A program made the translations under genes and the position numbers. From positions 30,052,770 to 30,116,769 of the forward strand of contig NC_080682.1 of NCBI RefSeq assembly GCF_030445035.2: a stretch of 64,000 nucleotides of DNA, given 5' to 3'. Positions 22,746-34,645 of this stretch are shown here, piece after piece. The notes beneath the pieces are model-generated. The model had not been told where the DNA came from. It did no database searches and was given only the letters and a program-made list of their open reading frames with translations. Every line of letters starts with the position of its first letter. Position 1 is the stretch's first letter. This DNA is from Dasypus novemcinctus. Lineage: Eukaryota > Chordata > Mammalia > Cingulata > Dasypodidae.

Positions 22746-25700
22746 TGTTACCAGATTTTTGTCTAGGTTCTTGGCTATGCTGCAGAAATGAATTTCAAGA
22801 GCACATCAGGTAAGTTAGGCCAGTAATTTATTCATGTAGGGAGGGTCAAGAAATGGGGCAATGTAACAGATCACAGGTTTCAGATAGATAGGAAGGGGCT
22901 GAAAAGTGATAAAGCAGGCTGATTTACAGGCTTCAGCTTCCCATTATAGATTATAAATCCCCAAGTTTACTTGCATGACCACATGGCAGAGTAAAAATGG
23001 TGAGAGCAGTGCACAGAGGGCAGGAACAGGGGTCCAGAGGCAAGAAAGTGCATGAGAGAGAGAAAGCCTAGGCCCCATGCCTGCCTTTTTGAACTGTTGG
23101 TTATCCCACCCCTTTGCTAATGGCAGGGGAGGAGTTCCAGCTGTTTACCATTTTGATTGCTTATTTTTCCTATCATTCTCCCATGAGGGTCCAATGATAA
23201 AGTCCTTGGGGAATATTCAGGACTTCTTCTGGCTTCTGGATGATGTCTTCTTTTGAGTGGCAGAATCTTGGGGACAGTCTTCCAGCAGCCATCTTGGGGT
23301 TATTGATGTCCATATGGACTTCTTATCAGGCTCCAGATCCATCTATTGATTCCCTATCTTACTAGCCCGCTTCATTTCCCCCTCAGAGAGTTTACACAGT
23401 TATTCTTAAAAGGGCGCTAAAGGGAGATGATGATTCTTCTGTAGCTACTTCCTGATGGTTGGGGGCATTAGGCCCTACCTGACAAGGGGTAAAACCCTCC
23501 TGTTATTCTATCTTGCTTGGAGGAAGATGAATCTGGCATCCTGGGCAAAGATGAATGAAGCCCTCATAAGGCTAACAAGATGATGATTCTGGAAGAAATA
23601 AACTTTATTAGAATTTTGAGAATATATGGTCCTACTAAGAGGACACTGGACCACAGAGGCAAAAAGGCCAGGTGCTTGCAGATGCTGCATTTTCCCAAAG
23701 TTATTGGAAAGAATATTCTTTCAGTTGAATGGGAAGAGCCATTTCTCTTTAAATTAAGTTAAAGGAGATTAAAAGAGGTAAGATTTTTTAAAGGCATGTC
23801 TGGTTTGCCTTCCCTCTAGCAATAGGCATTTGGGCTAGAGTTAGAGGGACAGCTGACTTTGACATAGACATTACTTAGCTCTATTTCTTGAAGAGGTATT
23901 TCAGGCCATCCAATGACTGGCATTTGTACATCCTGTCAGGTGCTTTTGGGGAGCTGGCACTTTATTGGGCAGCTTGCTTCACTCAGGATTAGTGTACCAA
24001 GCTGGAAACTCCCTTAACTTTAATAGCTTTGGGAGTAATTAGAACTACAGAGTAAAGTTCCTTACATTTTGACTTTGAGAATGAGGTTTTTTTTCTTGCT
24101 AAGTTTTGAAATCACCATAAGCAAAGGCAAGGGATGAGGCTAGGCTTGAAGTGATTATAAATGCAGGTAAGTTCAGTTTTAAGATTTACACTTACAATAG
24201 TTAAGTTTAGGATAAATCTACCTAATTACAATTTCAGTTATTATCCTTTTATTTATTATTTAAAGGCATCTATAAATGATCTTAACTCTTAGTTACAGTT
24301 TCTATGGAGATTTTACTTTAAGGTGAATTGGGTACTTTTATTAACTAAGCCACAAGAATTTTATGAGTAAAAACTGTGAAATCTCTCTGCTTTTCTAGCA
24401 ACTGAATAAATTCCACTTGTGATTCATGCATTAAATCCACTCACAAGACAGTATTGACATTTAAAGACTCATTTTTAGGTTACCTTTCACTGTTATTCAA
24501 CTTATAACAGGTGAATCCCACATCAGATTTCCTAGGCACAAGCAAACTGACAAAGTTAAACACAGATTTCAAGGTTGAACACAAAGTTAAGAACAAATTA
24601 AAAGAGAAGAGAAAATTTTATACCCTTAGCATTTCTAGAAACTCTTTGATTTTAATTGATGGCACATGATGTTTCTTATGTTCCAGGAGAGGTTTAGTAA
24701 CTGGTCTGGATTCACACCTTTTATAGGCACAGCTGAGTTTAAACTGAGAAGGTTGTTTCTAAAAGGGAGCAATTCAAAGTTTGAGGTTTATTTCCTCATT
24801 TCTTTAAGGTGACACACCATGAGATTTCTGGGCCTCAGATCTATTTGTTTTTTTTTCTTATGCTGGTTTAATTGGAATTCAGGGTTTCATACAGAAGCTG
24901 CTCTTGGCTATACTGTGGCCATGTAGACCAGCAATAGGCAGAATTTCCTGATTCCTAAGAAGAGACTCCTATGGGGTGTTTGCTGGTATGCTAGAAGTTG
25001 TGTCCATTATTCTAGGAAGAATGAAAAAGCACCTTTTAGTCAACTGATCTGGCTTTCCAGAGTCTTAGTCTGACTAAAATGTTCACCACTGCACATAATT
25101 TGGAATTGATGCTCTGTCCCAAAGTCCTAAGAATTTCAATGTTTAGAACCTTTCTGGCCTGCAGGCATCCTTCTGTGTGACCTAGGTCTTGGGTAATATC
25201 TGATTCCAGATATCAGATCAATGTGCCCAAGCCAAATTGGTGGGAGAGTGAGTAGTGGACCCAAATCAAAGTGTCTGAGATGTCTGTCTCAGGGGATATT
25301 TGGATGCTCTCTGAATGGATGAGTCCAAGGAATGGGGGTCATTCAGTGTTTACTGCTCTGGTTTTTTGGCACCCATACATTCCAGGGTCTGAGACCAACT
25401 GCAATGTTCCCAAACAGCAGTTCTGGAGTTAAAACTCAGGAAAAATATGGCTACTTTCTGAATCGAAGTGCCCAAGCCTTCAAAAGTCTGGGGGGACATT
25501 CAGAGTTACTTCTCTGGTTCCTGCCACCTTGGGAATTGGAGACCCTGCTGTTGGACATTTCTGGGGCCATTTCTGGACTTAGAAGACAGATCAAATAGAT
25601 CCGATGCCCTTCAAGCAGAATACTGCTCCCTCCTTGGAGAAAGGGCAGAAAGCTGCTTCCTCCTATCTTTCCAAAAGTCTTAGAGATAGTCTTAGTTTTA

Positions 25701-27104
25701 TGAATTTACTGTCTGATAGTTTTTCAATTAAACCAGCCATCAAAAGGCCATTAAGTGACTAATGATCAATTGCTCTAGCTAACAGGCTTTGGGGTGCTGA
25801 AGCAATATAGCTTCCTTGCTAGCAAAAGTCTTTTCCCAGTTTCACAGTTTTTTAAAAGACATTTCAAAGCATTATAACACAAACCTATATAGAGAGATTC
25901 AGTAGCAAGAAGTGGGAATGTAAAAACATGGGTAAAAGTTAATTATGCAAGGGTATCCTGGACTGTGACACTCCACAGCATACAATTTGGCTCTGCCTGC
26001 TGCCTTCCCACTTCATCCCCCAGGTAGCTGGGTGTGGTCAGAGGGGAAAGCTGTTTGCAAATGTGTTGACCCACTGGGAGGAGCAAGCTCCTGGGGCTTT
26101 CTGCCATTGTCATGTTGCCTCTGAGGGGAGAGGGCTGGAGAAGGCAATGGAAGACAGGCCCAAGTGCAAAGACCCCAGTTGTTAAAAGGGCTTTAAAAAG
26201 AAGCTTTGCCGGGCCTGGCACTCTGTTGAGGAACCTCTGTCTTTGTAGGACTGTGATTTGAACCACTGCCCTATCATCCAGACATTCTGGTGGTGCCAGA
26301 TCTCACAAGCCTGTGTACACAGTGCAGATGAGAGAAGTCCCGTTCCCTGGCCCCTTCCCTCATGGGATTACATCCTATGGGGACTTGTAGGTGAACCCAT
26401 TTAAAATGGAGAACCAAAGAAAAGCATTAGACAAGCTGTATGCCATAGTTTAGCTTATCAATAAACTCCTGGCTGGCTCAACAAATATGTTACTGGATTT
26501 TGTCTAGGTTCTTGACTATGCTGCAGAAATGAATTTCAAGAACACATCAGGTGAGTTAGGCCAGTAATTTATTCAGGTAGGGAGGGATGAGAAATGGGAG
26601 AAAATAACAGATCATGGGTTCCAGATAGAGAGGAAGGGGCTGAAAAGTGATAAAGTAGGCTGATGTACAAACCACAATTTCCCATAGATTATAAATCCTC
26701 AGGTTTACTTGCATGGCCACATGGCAGAGGAAAAATGGCAAGAGCAGTGCACAGAGGGAAGGAACAGGAGTCCACAGGTGAGAGAGCACACGAGAGAGAG
26801 AACTTAGGCCCTGTGCCTGCCTTTTTGAACTGTTTATTATCCCACATTTGCTAACGGCAGGGGAGAAGTTCCAGCTGTTTGCCATTTTGATTTCTTATTT
26901 CTCCTATCAATGTCCCATGAGGGCCCAATGATAAAGTCCTTGGGGAATATCCAGGGTGTCTCCTGGCTTCTGGAGGAAGTCTTTTTCTGAGTGGTAGAAT
27001 CTTGGAGATGGTCTTTCAGTAGCCATCTTGAGGTTTTTGATTCCACAAGAACTTTCCAGGTTCCAGATCCACCTATTGATTCCCTATCTTACTAGCCTGA
27101 TTCA
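22746..27104 (-). mobile_element. LTR retroelement (ERV-type) fossil with both LTRs, inserted in a LINE
   Basis: LTRs at 22746-23374 and about 26490-27104 are direct repeats starting TG and ending CA, differing at roughly 7-12% by eye. Just inside the left LTR the - strand has a purine-rich GAGGGGGAAA tract next to TGAAGC. This is a polypurine tract and makes the left copy the 3' LTR. AATAAA lies near each LTR's end on -. Flanks are GAAT and GAAA, a possible imperfect 4-bp duplication that would suggest class I. The 3.1-kb interior shows no recognisable gag, pol or env and is broken. LTR difference implies an age of tens of millions of years. Confidence 0.85.
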
Positions 27105-27250
27105 GAAAGTGTAAAAAATATGAGCCATCTATATGTTGTTACCACCTCAGACATAAGGACACAACCAGTTTAAAAATGAAAGACTGGAAAAAGGTATTCC
27201 TTGCAAATAGTAATCAATAAAAGGCTATAATAGACAAGATAAGTGTAAAA
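27105..27250 (+). mobile_element. L1/HAL1-type LINE continued (part 2 of 2)
   Basis: Sequence resumes as the endonuclease start of ORF2: 'gagccatctatatgttg', 'aagacataaggaca'-like text and 'aatgaaagactggaaaaagg', matching what should follow 22745. This shows the 4.4-kb LTR element split one LINE. The LINE signal fades by about 27250. Confidence 0.7.
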
Positions 27251-28329
27251 TAACAACATTATAGTATATGAACAATGATTTCTCAGTGCAACTGGCAGAT
27301 TGTTCCTGTGATCATTATTCTATAATTTTTTCTCTTACAAAATAAACACTTGATTTTAATTAAGGAGGTCTGGAGAAGAGATATGTTTTTGGTACTTCAT
27401 TTTTCTTTAATCATTTCTTATTCATACTCTTTATTTGAAATAATCTATCTGGATCAATAAAGAATTAGCTTGCCTACAGTTGAATAAGGGTTTGAATTTT
27501 TATGTCTCATAAAATTGTGACTTGGCAAATTGTTATCTGCTGTAATTTATTCCAATAAGAAGTGGAGAATTCCGAAACAGGAATTTGATTATCTAGAAAG
27601 ACTTATGGCCTAAATGGAAATAAAATAACTAAACCAAAAATTTATTTTATTCTTAGAGATTATTATGTCCAATAGTTAGAGCTGTAACACAAAAATTAGA
27701 ATTATGTTATAATTAATTTCTATTGTATTTGATTCATTATTTATATTTATAAATGTTTGTTGCTATGCTTCTCTAGTTTATAATTATGTTAAATGTAACC
27801 TGGCCTGCACTTTTAAAATTTGTATTTTTTTCAATCTATTTTTCTATTTATTTTACAATTTTATAACAAGAGACTTTTTAACAGTTTAAAAAAGCCATTG
27901 ATTATACACTTTGGATAGATCATATGGTACATTAATAAATCTCAATAAAACTGTTTAATAAACAAATAAATAACTATGCAAAAATGGCCAGAAATTGCAG
28001 CTCTATACAGCAGGATAAACAGAAAAATTTAGAGTTGAGAAATTTTCTTTTTTGTTTGTCTGTCTTTTGTTTATTATTATTATTATTGAAATAATGGAAA
28101 TGCTTTACTAATGATTGAAGTGATGAACACACAACTCTATGATTTTAACAAATATTAACTGGATATCCCTGAGACCTTAATATGCCAAATTTGTTGGGCA
28201 TTGTAAGTTCTGAAGAAAAGCCTAAATTAATAACATGGTAAAATGCTGGAACTTGGGTACCTGAAAAGACTTCTTACCTACAGGGAAGTTCAGTATTGAA
28301 AGGTTCTCTGAGGAGAATAGAGCTTTGTA
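27251..28329. other. AT-rich intergenic DNA
   Basis: No gene or assignable repeat beyond a short (TTA)n run near 28072-28086. Confidence 0.5.
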
Positions 28330-28337
28330 TATCAGTA

Positions 28338-28570
28338 CTCTCCAGCTCGTGGTTCACAACATTTTGTTCCCCAGGGGACATTTGTCAATGTCTGGAAATA
28401 TTTTTCTTGCCATAATTGTGGGGGCAGGGGAGAGATGGTACTGTCATTGAATGGACAGAGGCTGTGGATGCTGCTAGTAAACCTACATGCACAGGTCAGA
28501 GCCCGACAAAAATAACTGTCCTGTCCAAAATGTCAGTTGTGCCAACACTGAGAAACACTGCTATATTTGG
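28338..28570 (+). mobile_element. MER20-type hAT DNA transposon remnant
   Basis: Contains 'ccccaggggacatttgtcaa', 'tgtctggaaatattttt', 'gatgctgctagtaaac', 'acatgcacaggtcagagccc' and 'aaaatgtcagttgtgcc', then 'tgagaaacactgct', in the MER20 order I recall. Non-autonomous, no transposase, ancient. Confidence 0.8.
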
Positions 28571-28824
28571 AGAAGCAAAGGTGAAAGATTTTTCTTACCT
28601 TCATCATAAATGCAATTCTTCAGATGATATTGAATTAGCACCTCATTTAAAATATTTGAAGATAAATGCAGTGCCATATTTTATTCATTTATTTTATTGA
28701 GGTGATGAGTAGCTATTTCTGCCAGGGAAACCGAAATATTTCTAAATGGTTAATACATGAACTATCACCTCAAGAAATTTATTTTAAAAAGTTAATAATA
28801 CTACATTCTCCAGATTAACTCACC

Positions 28825-28975
28825 CCTGGTGGCAATTAATCCTGTTTATATTTAAGAAAACTGAGGTTAAAGCAATTAAGTATCTTGCTTTAAGTCACTA
28901 ATCAGAGTCAAATCTCGGACCAAGGTTTTAATTTCAAGACAAGTGCTTTTCCCAATTCATTATAGCAACAAAGAT
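28825..28975 (-). repeat. MIR SINE fragment
   Basis: The + strand reads 'agaaaactgaggttaaagca', 'aagtatcttgctttaagtca' and 'tcaaatctcggaccaagg', the reverse-complement order of MIR. Confidence 0.65.
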
Positions 28976-29319
28976 CAATTTTGCATTTAAATAAGTGACT
29001 TCATTTAAAATACAGACAACAAACACCAAATCATATTTGGGGGTGAGAAAACAAATGCAATATTAAGAGCATAGGAATGTAGGAAATGCAAAGTATGATT
29101 TGATTTTTAAAAGATGGAGTGGCCGTGTTAAGCTCGAAAATACCCCTACCCCCATAAATAACATTTATTGATCATTGGAACCTATAAATGCTACCTATTT
29201 AAAAGAAGTTTTTTTGCAAATATACTTAAATTAAGTCTTTTCATTTGGGGATATTGTTTTGGATTATGTGGCCAAAATGCCATCACAAGTGTTCTAATAA
29301 GTGAAAGGAATAAGGTAGA

Positions 29320-29640
29320 TTCATTCACACACACATACACATACAGAGAAGACAGTTTTGTAAAGATGGAACAGAGATATATTTGAAGATTTCTTGAATA
29401 TTGCAGTGATAAGACCACAAGCCAAGGAATGCCAGCAGCCACCAGAAGAATGAAGAAGAAATGAATGGAGTCTTCTTTGGAGATCCAAGACAGAATGAAA
29501 TTCTGTAGACACTTTGATGTTGGCTCAGTACACTGACTTCAGACTTCTGGACACCAGCAGTTTGAGAAATAAATATCTGTTATTTTAAGCCACCAAGTTT
29601 GTGGTAATTTATTCAGAAGCCAATAGGAATCTAATATAAT
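29320..29640 (+). mobile_element. MLT1-type (ERVL-MaLR) LTR fragment
   Basis: 3' half of an old MaLR LTR: a 'gcagccaccag' region, 'cttcagacttctgga', 'gagaaataaatatctgtta', 'aagccaccaagtttgtggta' and an end of 'aggaatctaatata'. It is a decayed solo LTR fragment from before the placental radiation, with no internal region. Confidence 0.75.
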
Positions 29641-29799
29641 GAGTAAGAATTAGAAATGTAGAGAATGGTTAAAATAAAATCACAGAACACAAAAACATTA
29701 ACAAAGCATGGGAATTTGTAAAGGTAAGAAATGAATTATCTGATGTACTTCTTTAACCAAGAATTAAGGTCAAATACAGAGTTAATATTTTTGGAAACT

Positions 29800-30170
29800 G
29801 GATGTAGCTTAAGCAATTGGGCTCCCATCTACTATATGGGAGTTTCAGGGTTTCATTCCCAGAGCATCCTGGTGAAAGGCAAGCTGGCCTGCATCACAAG
29901 CTGGCCCAAGCAGAGAGGTGGCACAAAAAGATGATGAAACAAAAAGAGACAGAGAGAAGAAACAATAAGAGATACAGCAGACCTGTATCTCTGGGAGCTG
30001 AGGTGGCACAGGAGATTGAGCATCTCTCTCTCACTCCAGATGGTCCCAGGATCAGTTCTTGCTGCTCCCTAGGAAGAAGACAAGCAAACACAGAAGAACA
30101 CAGAGAGCAGACAGTGAGCACAAAAACAATGGGGGAGGGGGAGAAATAAATGAATCTTAAGAAAAAAGAA
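29800..30170 (+). mobile_element. DAS-type SINE, two-headed form
   Basis: First head 'gatgtagcttaagcaattgg' followed by 'ctatatgggag'; the body has 'agatgatgaaacaaaaagag'. A second head-like stretch ('ctgaggtggcacaggagatt') follows, then 'ggaagaagacaagcaaacac' and an 'aaataaatgaatctt' tail. Diverged from the other DAS copies. Confidence 0.8.
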
Positions 30171-30259
30171 ATACAGAGCATAAGAAAAGTAAAAATAATA
30201 TTAATAGTGGAAGCTAGTGCAATAATCAATTATACACTACTATATCCATCACTAAGAAT

Positions 30260-30585
30260 GAATTTTTAAGATTTACTTTATTTTATTTATTTCTCCCCAT
30301 CCCTTCCTTGTTTGCATTTGCTGTGTCTGTTCATTGTGTGCTCATCTTCCTTTTTTTAGGAGGTCCTGGGAACTGAACCTGGGGCCTTCCATGTGGGACT
30401 AAGTCACCTGGTCACTTAAGTCACCTCCTCTCTCTGCTTTGTTGTGTCTCTCATTATGTTTTCTCTCCTTGTGTCTCTCATTGTGTCATTTTTTGCACCA
30501 GATCACTGTACCAGCACGTAACATCAGCTTGTCTTGTTTAGGAGGCACCAATAACCAAACATGGGACCTCCTATGTGGTAGGTGG
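30260..30585 (-). mobile_element. DAS-type SINE, part 1 of 2 (split by a solo LTR)
   Basis: Tail 'aagatttactttattttatt', the first head 'gaactgaacctggggcctt' and a second 'atgggacctcctatgtggta' on +. The remaining head bases lie at 31314-31353. The target duplication CACTAAGAAT is at 30250-30259 and 31354-31363, proving a single SINE. Confidence 0.88.
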
Positions 30586-31313
30586 TGTTCTGCTAAGGAA
30601 CAGGCAGAAACTCTAAATACTATGCAAAGGCAGTCTTATTCAGTCAGATGATTCTGTGGTTATAGCAAATGCTTATAACAATTGAGCAAGCCAGAAAAGA
30701 AGAGTAATTATTAAAGTCATAGACAAGAATGAAAGTATATACAACCACTCACCAAATTAGAGGAAAACACAACATCTGAACATTCATGTGGCTAGGGATC
30801 CCCTTGGCAACTGATCAGTGCCCCAATTGGAAAAATGTCCAAGGCAAAGCCTCCCCTCCTGAGTGAGGCTCCAAAGGGGCCATCCTTTTTAAAGGGTTCT
30901 GAACCTCAGAACTCCAATGAGCGTTGCAACTAAAGAGGAATGACCTCATCAAAAGTAATTGAATCCATCTGGCCGGGATGGCCAGCCATCCCCAGGAAAG
31001 ATGCAGTGTCTTGAGGGATCTTCTGTTCTATTCTATGCATGGTACACTGAACAGGAGCATAAAGATTTTCAGCTTTTAGTTTTACAGAGGATATAAACAG
31101 GATGTGTAAATATCATGCTTGGTGACTTATTCCTTCTAAACATCTGTTTCTTGGGTAATGGATGATACGGTTGCCTGCATAGCAGTGTTACAGCAATCCA
31201 AAGGATGAAGGACAAGTTAATCATTCACAGTTCTAAGCTAATACAGCACACACTATTGATTAGAAAGCTTATGAATTCACAATTTTTAATAACCATTTTC
31301 TTATAGTACATCA
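30586..31313 (-). mobile_element. solo LTR inserted in a DAS SINE
   Basis: 728 bp beginning TGTTCTG and ending ACATCA, flanked by a perfect 5-bp duplication GGTGG (30581-30585 and 31314-31318). DAS sequence continues exactly on both sides. A GAATAAG near the left end on - hints at minus orientation, weakly. The 5-bp duplication fits class III or some class I elements; family unknown. It must be younger than the SINE, hence xenarthran-specific. No internal region. Confidence 0.8.
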
Positions 31314-31353
31314 GGTGGGATCTTAATCACTTGAGTCACATCCACTTCCCCAA
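31314..31353 (-). mobile_element. DAS-type SINE, part 2 of 2
   Basis: 'cacttgagtcacatccactt' is the reverse complement of the DAS head, directly followed by the SINE's own target duplication. Confidence 0.85.
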
Positions 31354-31689
31354 CACTAAGAATTTAAATACATTATTTATATAATTTTCATTACAATTTA
31401 ATGGGATAAATTAACGATGAGAACTTTTTTTAATTTTCAAAAATGTAAACCTTACAATAGAAAATAGTAAAAAGGGGAAATAATTAAAAATAACTAAAAT
31501 AATATCTGCAAATTCAATTAAGCACATGAGAAATTTATTCCAAATTTTCAGGTATAATTATATAATATGACACAAAAGTATATTGATTCCCTAAAGAAAA
31601 AAGAGATCAATTCAATACAACCAATTAGGTGCAGTAAGGACTGTGAAAATAAATGACAGTTTATGTGAATTTGTTAGACATATATTGTG

Positions 31690-31997
31690 CTACCTAAATC
31701 AAAAACTTGAAGCTTAACATTTCTGTCCTCAAAGCCCCTCAAAACACTTAGAGATTAGAGAAGAGAAACAAAGGTGGCAGATACAGTTTCACTATGTTCT
31801 ATCCAATAAAGGGATTTTAAAATAAAGCTCAAAGACAAATAGACATGAAGAAGCATAAATAGCCCCTACATTTTAACGCCCTTCCCTCTGCCATTTTATG
31901 TACATCCACTAAAACACAAGCTCCCCTTAGGAACATCCTTATCCTTTTAAAACCTGAGACGAGCTAAGAAATTGGCCTTGCAGAAATAATTTCAGGC
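31690..31997. repeat. 3' flank of OR copy 2, paralogous to 45790-46054
   Basis: Alignable with the flank beyond the stop of the intact OR ('aaaggtggcag', 'aacacaag', 'gagctaagaaat' type landmarks). This shows the duplication unit extends past the OR coding end. No gene. Confidence 0.65.
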
Positions 31998-32869
31998 TCA
32001 CCACTTCCTGAAAGCTTTCCTGATGTCATTGTTTCTCAGGCAGTAGATCAGGGGGTTCAGCATGGGAATCACTACACTATAGAACACTATGCTCACTTTA
32101 TTATTTCCAGATTGTAATCAGAATTGGGTCTGCAATGTATGGAAAGAATTGTTCCATGGAAGACAACGATGGCTGTGAGGTGGGAGGCACAGGTGGAAAA
32201 AGTTTTGCACCTTCCTTCTGTAGAGTGCATCCCTAGGAAGGTGAAGAGAATAAACAAATAGGAAGTGACAATAATCACCACAATAAACAACATCTGAGCA
32301 GACAAGAGATAAGATAGATAAGATAGAGGGTAAATCACAGAAGTGGTCAATCACATTTGATCTATAGGATGGGCTATCAAAAGTTAACATATGTATATCA
32401 GAGAGCACACTGCTCCACAGAGGTAGTATGCAGATACTGATACTATACAGAGCTTCTGAGACATGATCTCCATATACAGCAGTGGGTTACTGATGGCCAC
32501 AAAGAGGTCATATACCATCACTTCCAGCAGGATGACCTCTGTAATTGCCTAAATGAAAAATAAGGAGAGATGTACCATACAAACCAGAAAGGATATGGCT
32601 TTGTCCTTGCTTAACATAATGGCCTGGATTTTAGGCACAATAAGGATAGATTAACAAAAATTCACAAGCTAAAAGTGGCTCAGGAAAAAGTACATGGGGG
32701 TGTGCAGCTGAGTGCTGGCCTGAATCACAGTGATCACACCCAGGTTGCCCATCACTGTGCCTCCATAGATGAGAAGGAAGATCAGGAAGAGAAAGATGTT
32801 CAGCTCAGGGAGGTCTGACAATCCCAGGAGAATGAACTCTGACACAGAGCTACAGTTTCCCTTGTCCAT
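31998..32869 (-). pseudogene. OR5L-like olfactory receptor pseudogene (copy 2)
   Basis: Begins [20 protein letters not shown] and has TM1 and [12 protein letters not shown], then a stop where the intact copy reads HLSFVD. Downstream, fragments in shifting frames keep VMVYDLFVAISNPLLYM, an SNVIDHF region, a TM5-like stretch, [19 protein letters not shown], and [22 protein letters not shown] before TGA. At least five stops or frame shifts are visible. The arginine of MAYDR has become leucine. It is syntenic with the intact copy, including the 5' splice-acceptor-like stretch and both flanks. A 2.4-kb transposon cluster interrupts its upstream flank. Confidence 0.93.
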
Positions 32870-33017
32870 TTGCCAATATATTTCATATTCATAATATCAC
32901 AAAATTTTTTGTCTATCCCCTGGGAAAAGACTAATAGAGGAAAATTATTTTATATTAAATTCAACCAAGGGAATCTTGATATCAAACACTGTTTATATGA
33001 GTTGTAAGAAAAATACT

Positions 33018-33230
33018 ATTCTCTCTTTTTTTTTTTTTTTTTTTTAAGATTTATTTATTTATTTAATTTCCCCCCCTCCCCTGGTTGTCTGTTCTTGGTG
33101 TCTATTTGCTGCGTCTTGTTTCTTTGTCCGCTTCTGTTGTGGTCAGCGGCACAGGAAGTGTGGGCGGCGCCATTCCTGGGCAGGCTGCACTTTCTTTCAC
33201 GCTGGGCGGCTCTCCTCACGGGCGCACTCC
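33018..33230 (-). mobile_element. truncated DAS SINE, fused to an L1-like 3' end
   Basis: Starts with a T-run and 'aagatttatttatttattt' (the tail in antisense), then 'tctttgtccgcttctgttgt', 'gcgccattcctgggcagg' and 'cgggcgcactccttg'. It stops at about 33230 without the tRNA-like head and joins L1-like sequence. High CpG content (gcggcgcc) suggests youth. Confidence 0.8.
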
Positions 33231-34210
33231 TTGATTGCAGTTGTAGGTACTTTCAGTTTCCTGGTGTGGTGGTTGACTATCTTCATCTCCCAGTTAGTTG
33301 ACTTGGGCAAGTCCAATGAACCAGAGAGTATGAGTTGCAACTCTACTGAGGCTCAGAGCCCAGCTGGCACATGACCAGTCCAGAGATTGAAGTCTCCTGA
33401 GTATACACTAACCCCAGTGCCAACCACAGTTTCAGTAAAAGTGACAGAAGAGGCATGTGTAGAAAGGTCACGTCTGAGTCTAACTCCATCACACCCAGGG
33501 GCACAAATTCCTAAGTAAGGCCCACTGAAAAGGCCTTCTGAACTCCAGAGCCATCTGCCATAATCACAGAACCTGTGAGTCTCTGTAGCCCTCAGGAGCA
33601 CCGGTACCTGGGGTGAGCCCGTTCTTGATTTAGAGATGGAGTGGACATCGCAATCCCAGAGTCCACAGGATGGAGGAATAAAATAAGGATTAGACTGGAC
33701 TCACTGGTATTCTACTAAAGAACTATTGTGACTCTATCAATGGAAGAAATTGAATCATTATTGTGGAAACAGTGGCCACAGTAGTTGCTGAAGGAAGGGA
33801 GAGGGAAGAAGAGTTGTAATGTGGGGGCAATTTCGGGACTTGGTGCTGTCTTAAATAATATTGCAGGGACAGATGCTGGACATTATATATCCTGCCATAA
33901 CCCACTGAATAGATTGGGGGAGAGTGTAAACTACCATGTAAACTATAATCCATGTGCTGTAGCAATGCTTCAAAATGTATTCACCAAATGCAATGAACAT
34001 GCCACAATGATGAAAGAGGTTATTGATATGGAAGGAGTGGAGAGTGTGGGGTGTAGGGTATATAAAAAGCTCTTATATATTTTTTTTCATAATTTTTTAA
34101 GATACTAGATAATAAAAAATGTTACATTAAAAAATTTAAGAGGTTCTCACATACTCCACATTATTTGTGATTTATGTTTCTTTTTTAAAAAGACAATAAA
34201 AAAAAACTAA
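33231..34210 (+). mobile_element. L1-like 3' end with a 5' inversion
   Basis: 33231-33620 reads in the same sense as the minus-oriented copies (matches about 57771-58110), while 33621-34100 is the complement of about 57215-57705. The upstream part is inverted relative to the 3' part with about 65 bp missing at the join, the form left by twin priming. A second small inversion lies near 34105-34165. The A-rich 3' end precedes a DAS SINE. Confidence 0.75.
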
Positions 34211-34645
34211 AGGAAGAGGACTTAGCCCAGTGGATAGGGTGTCCTTCTACCACATGGGAGGTCCACAGTCAAACCTCGGGCCTCCTTGACCATTGTGAAG
34301 CTGGCCCATGCGCAGTGCTGATGCACGCAAGGAGTTCCGTGACACGTAGGGGTGCCCCCCGCATAGGGGAAACCCACACGAAAGGAGTGCACACCGTAAG
34401 GAGAGCTGCCCAGCATGAAAAAAAGTGCAGAATGCCCAGGAATGGCGCCACACACACGGAGAGCTGACACAACAAGATGATGCAACAAAAAGAAACGCAG
34501 ATTCCCATGCCGCTGACAACAACAGAAGCGGACAAAAAAGAACACGCTGCAAAGGACACAGAGAACAGACTACTGGGGCGGGGAGGGGGGTGGAGGCAGT
34601 GAAGGGGAGAGAAATAAATAAAATAAATCTTTAAAAAAAAAAACT
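34211..34645 (+). mobile_element. DAS-type tRNA-derived SINE, full length
   Basis: Head 'aggaagaggacttagcccag', B-box-like 'ggtccacagtcaaacc', 'gctggcccatgcgcagtgct', 'cgcaaggagttccgtg', 'ggaatggcgccacacacacg', 'cagattcccatgccgctgac', and an 'aaataaataaaataaatc' tail. The internal pol III promoter layout is that of a tRNA-derived SINE. Many CpGs remain, so it is fairly young. Confidence 0.93.

Noticed and set aside
32916-32925. TCCCCTGGGA, a perfect EBF/Olf1-like palindrome upstream of OR copy 2
   Set aside because: The intact copy has a mismatch, and the tract is better explained as a splice acceptor; OR promoters normally lie further upstream.
34222-34559. Overlapping cysteine-rich open frames, also near 20578, 49803 and 51562
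   Set aside because: Antisense translations of DAS SINEs; the same peptides recur wherever the SINE does.
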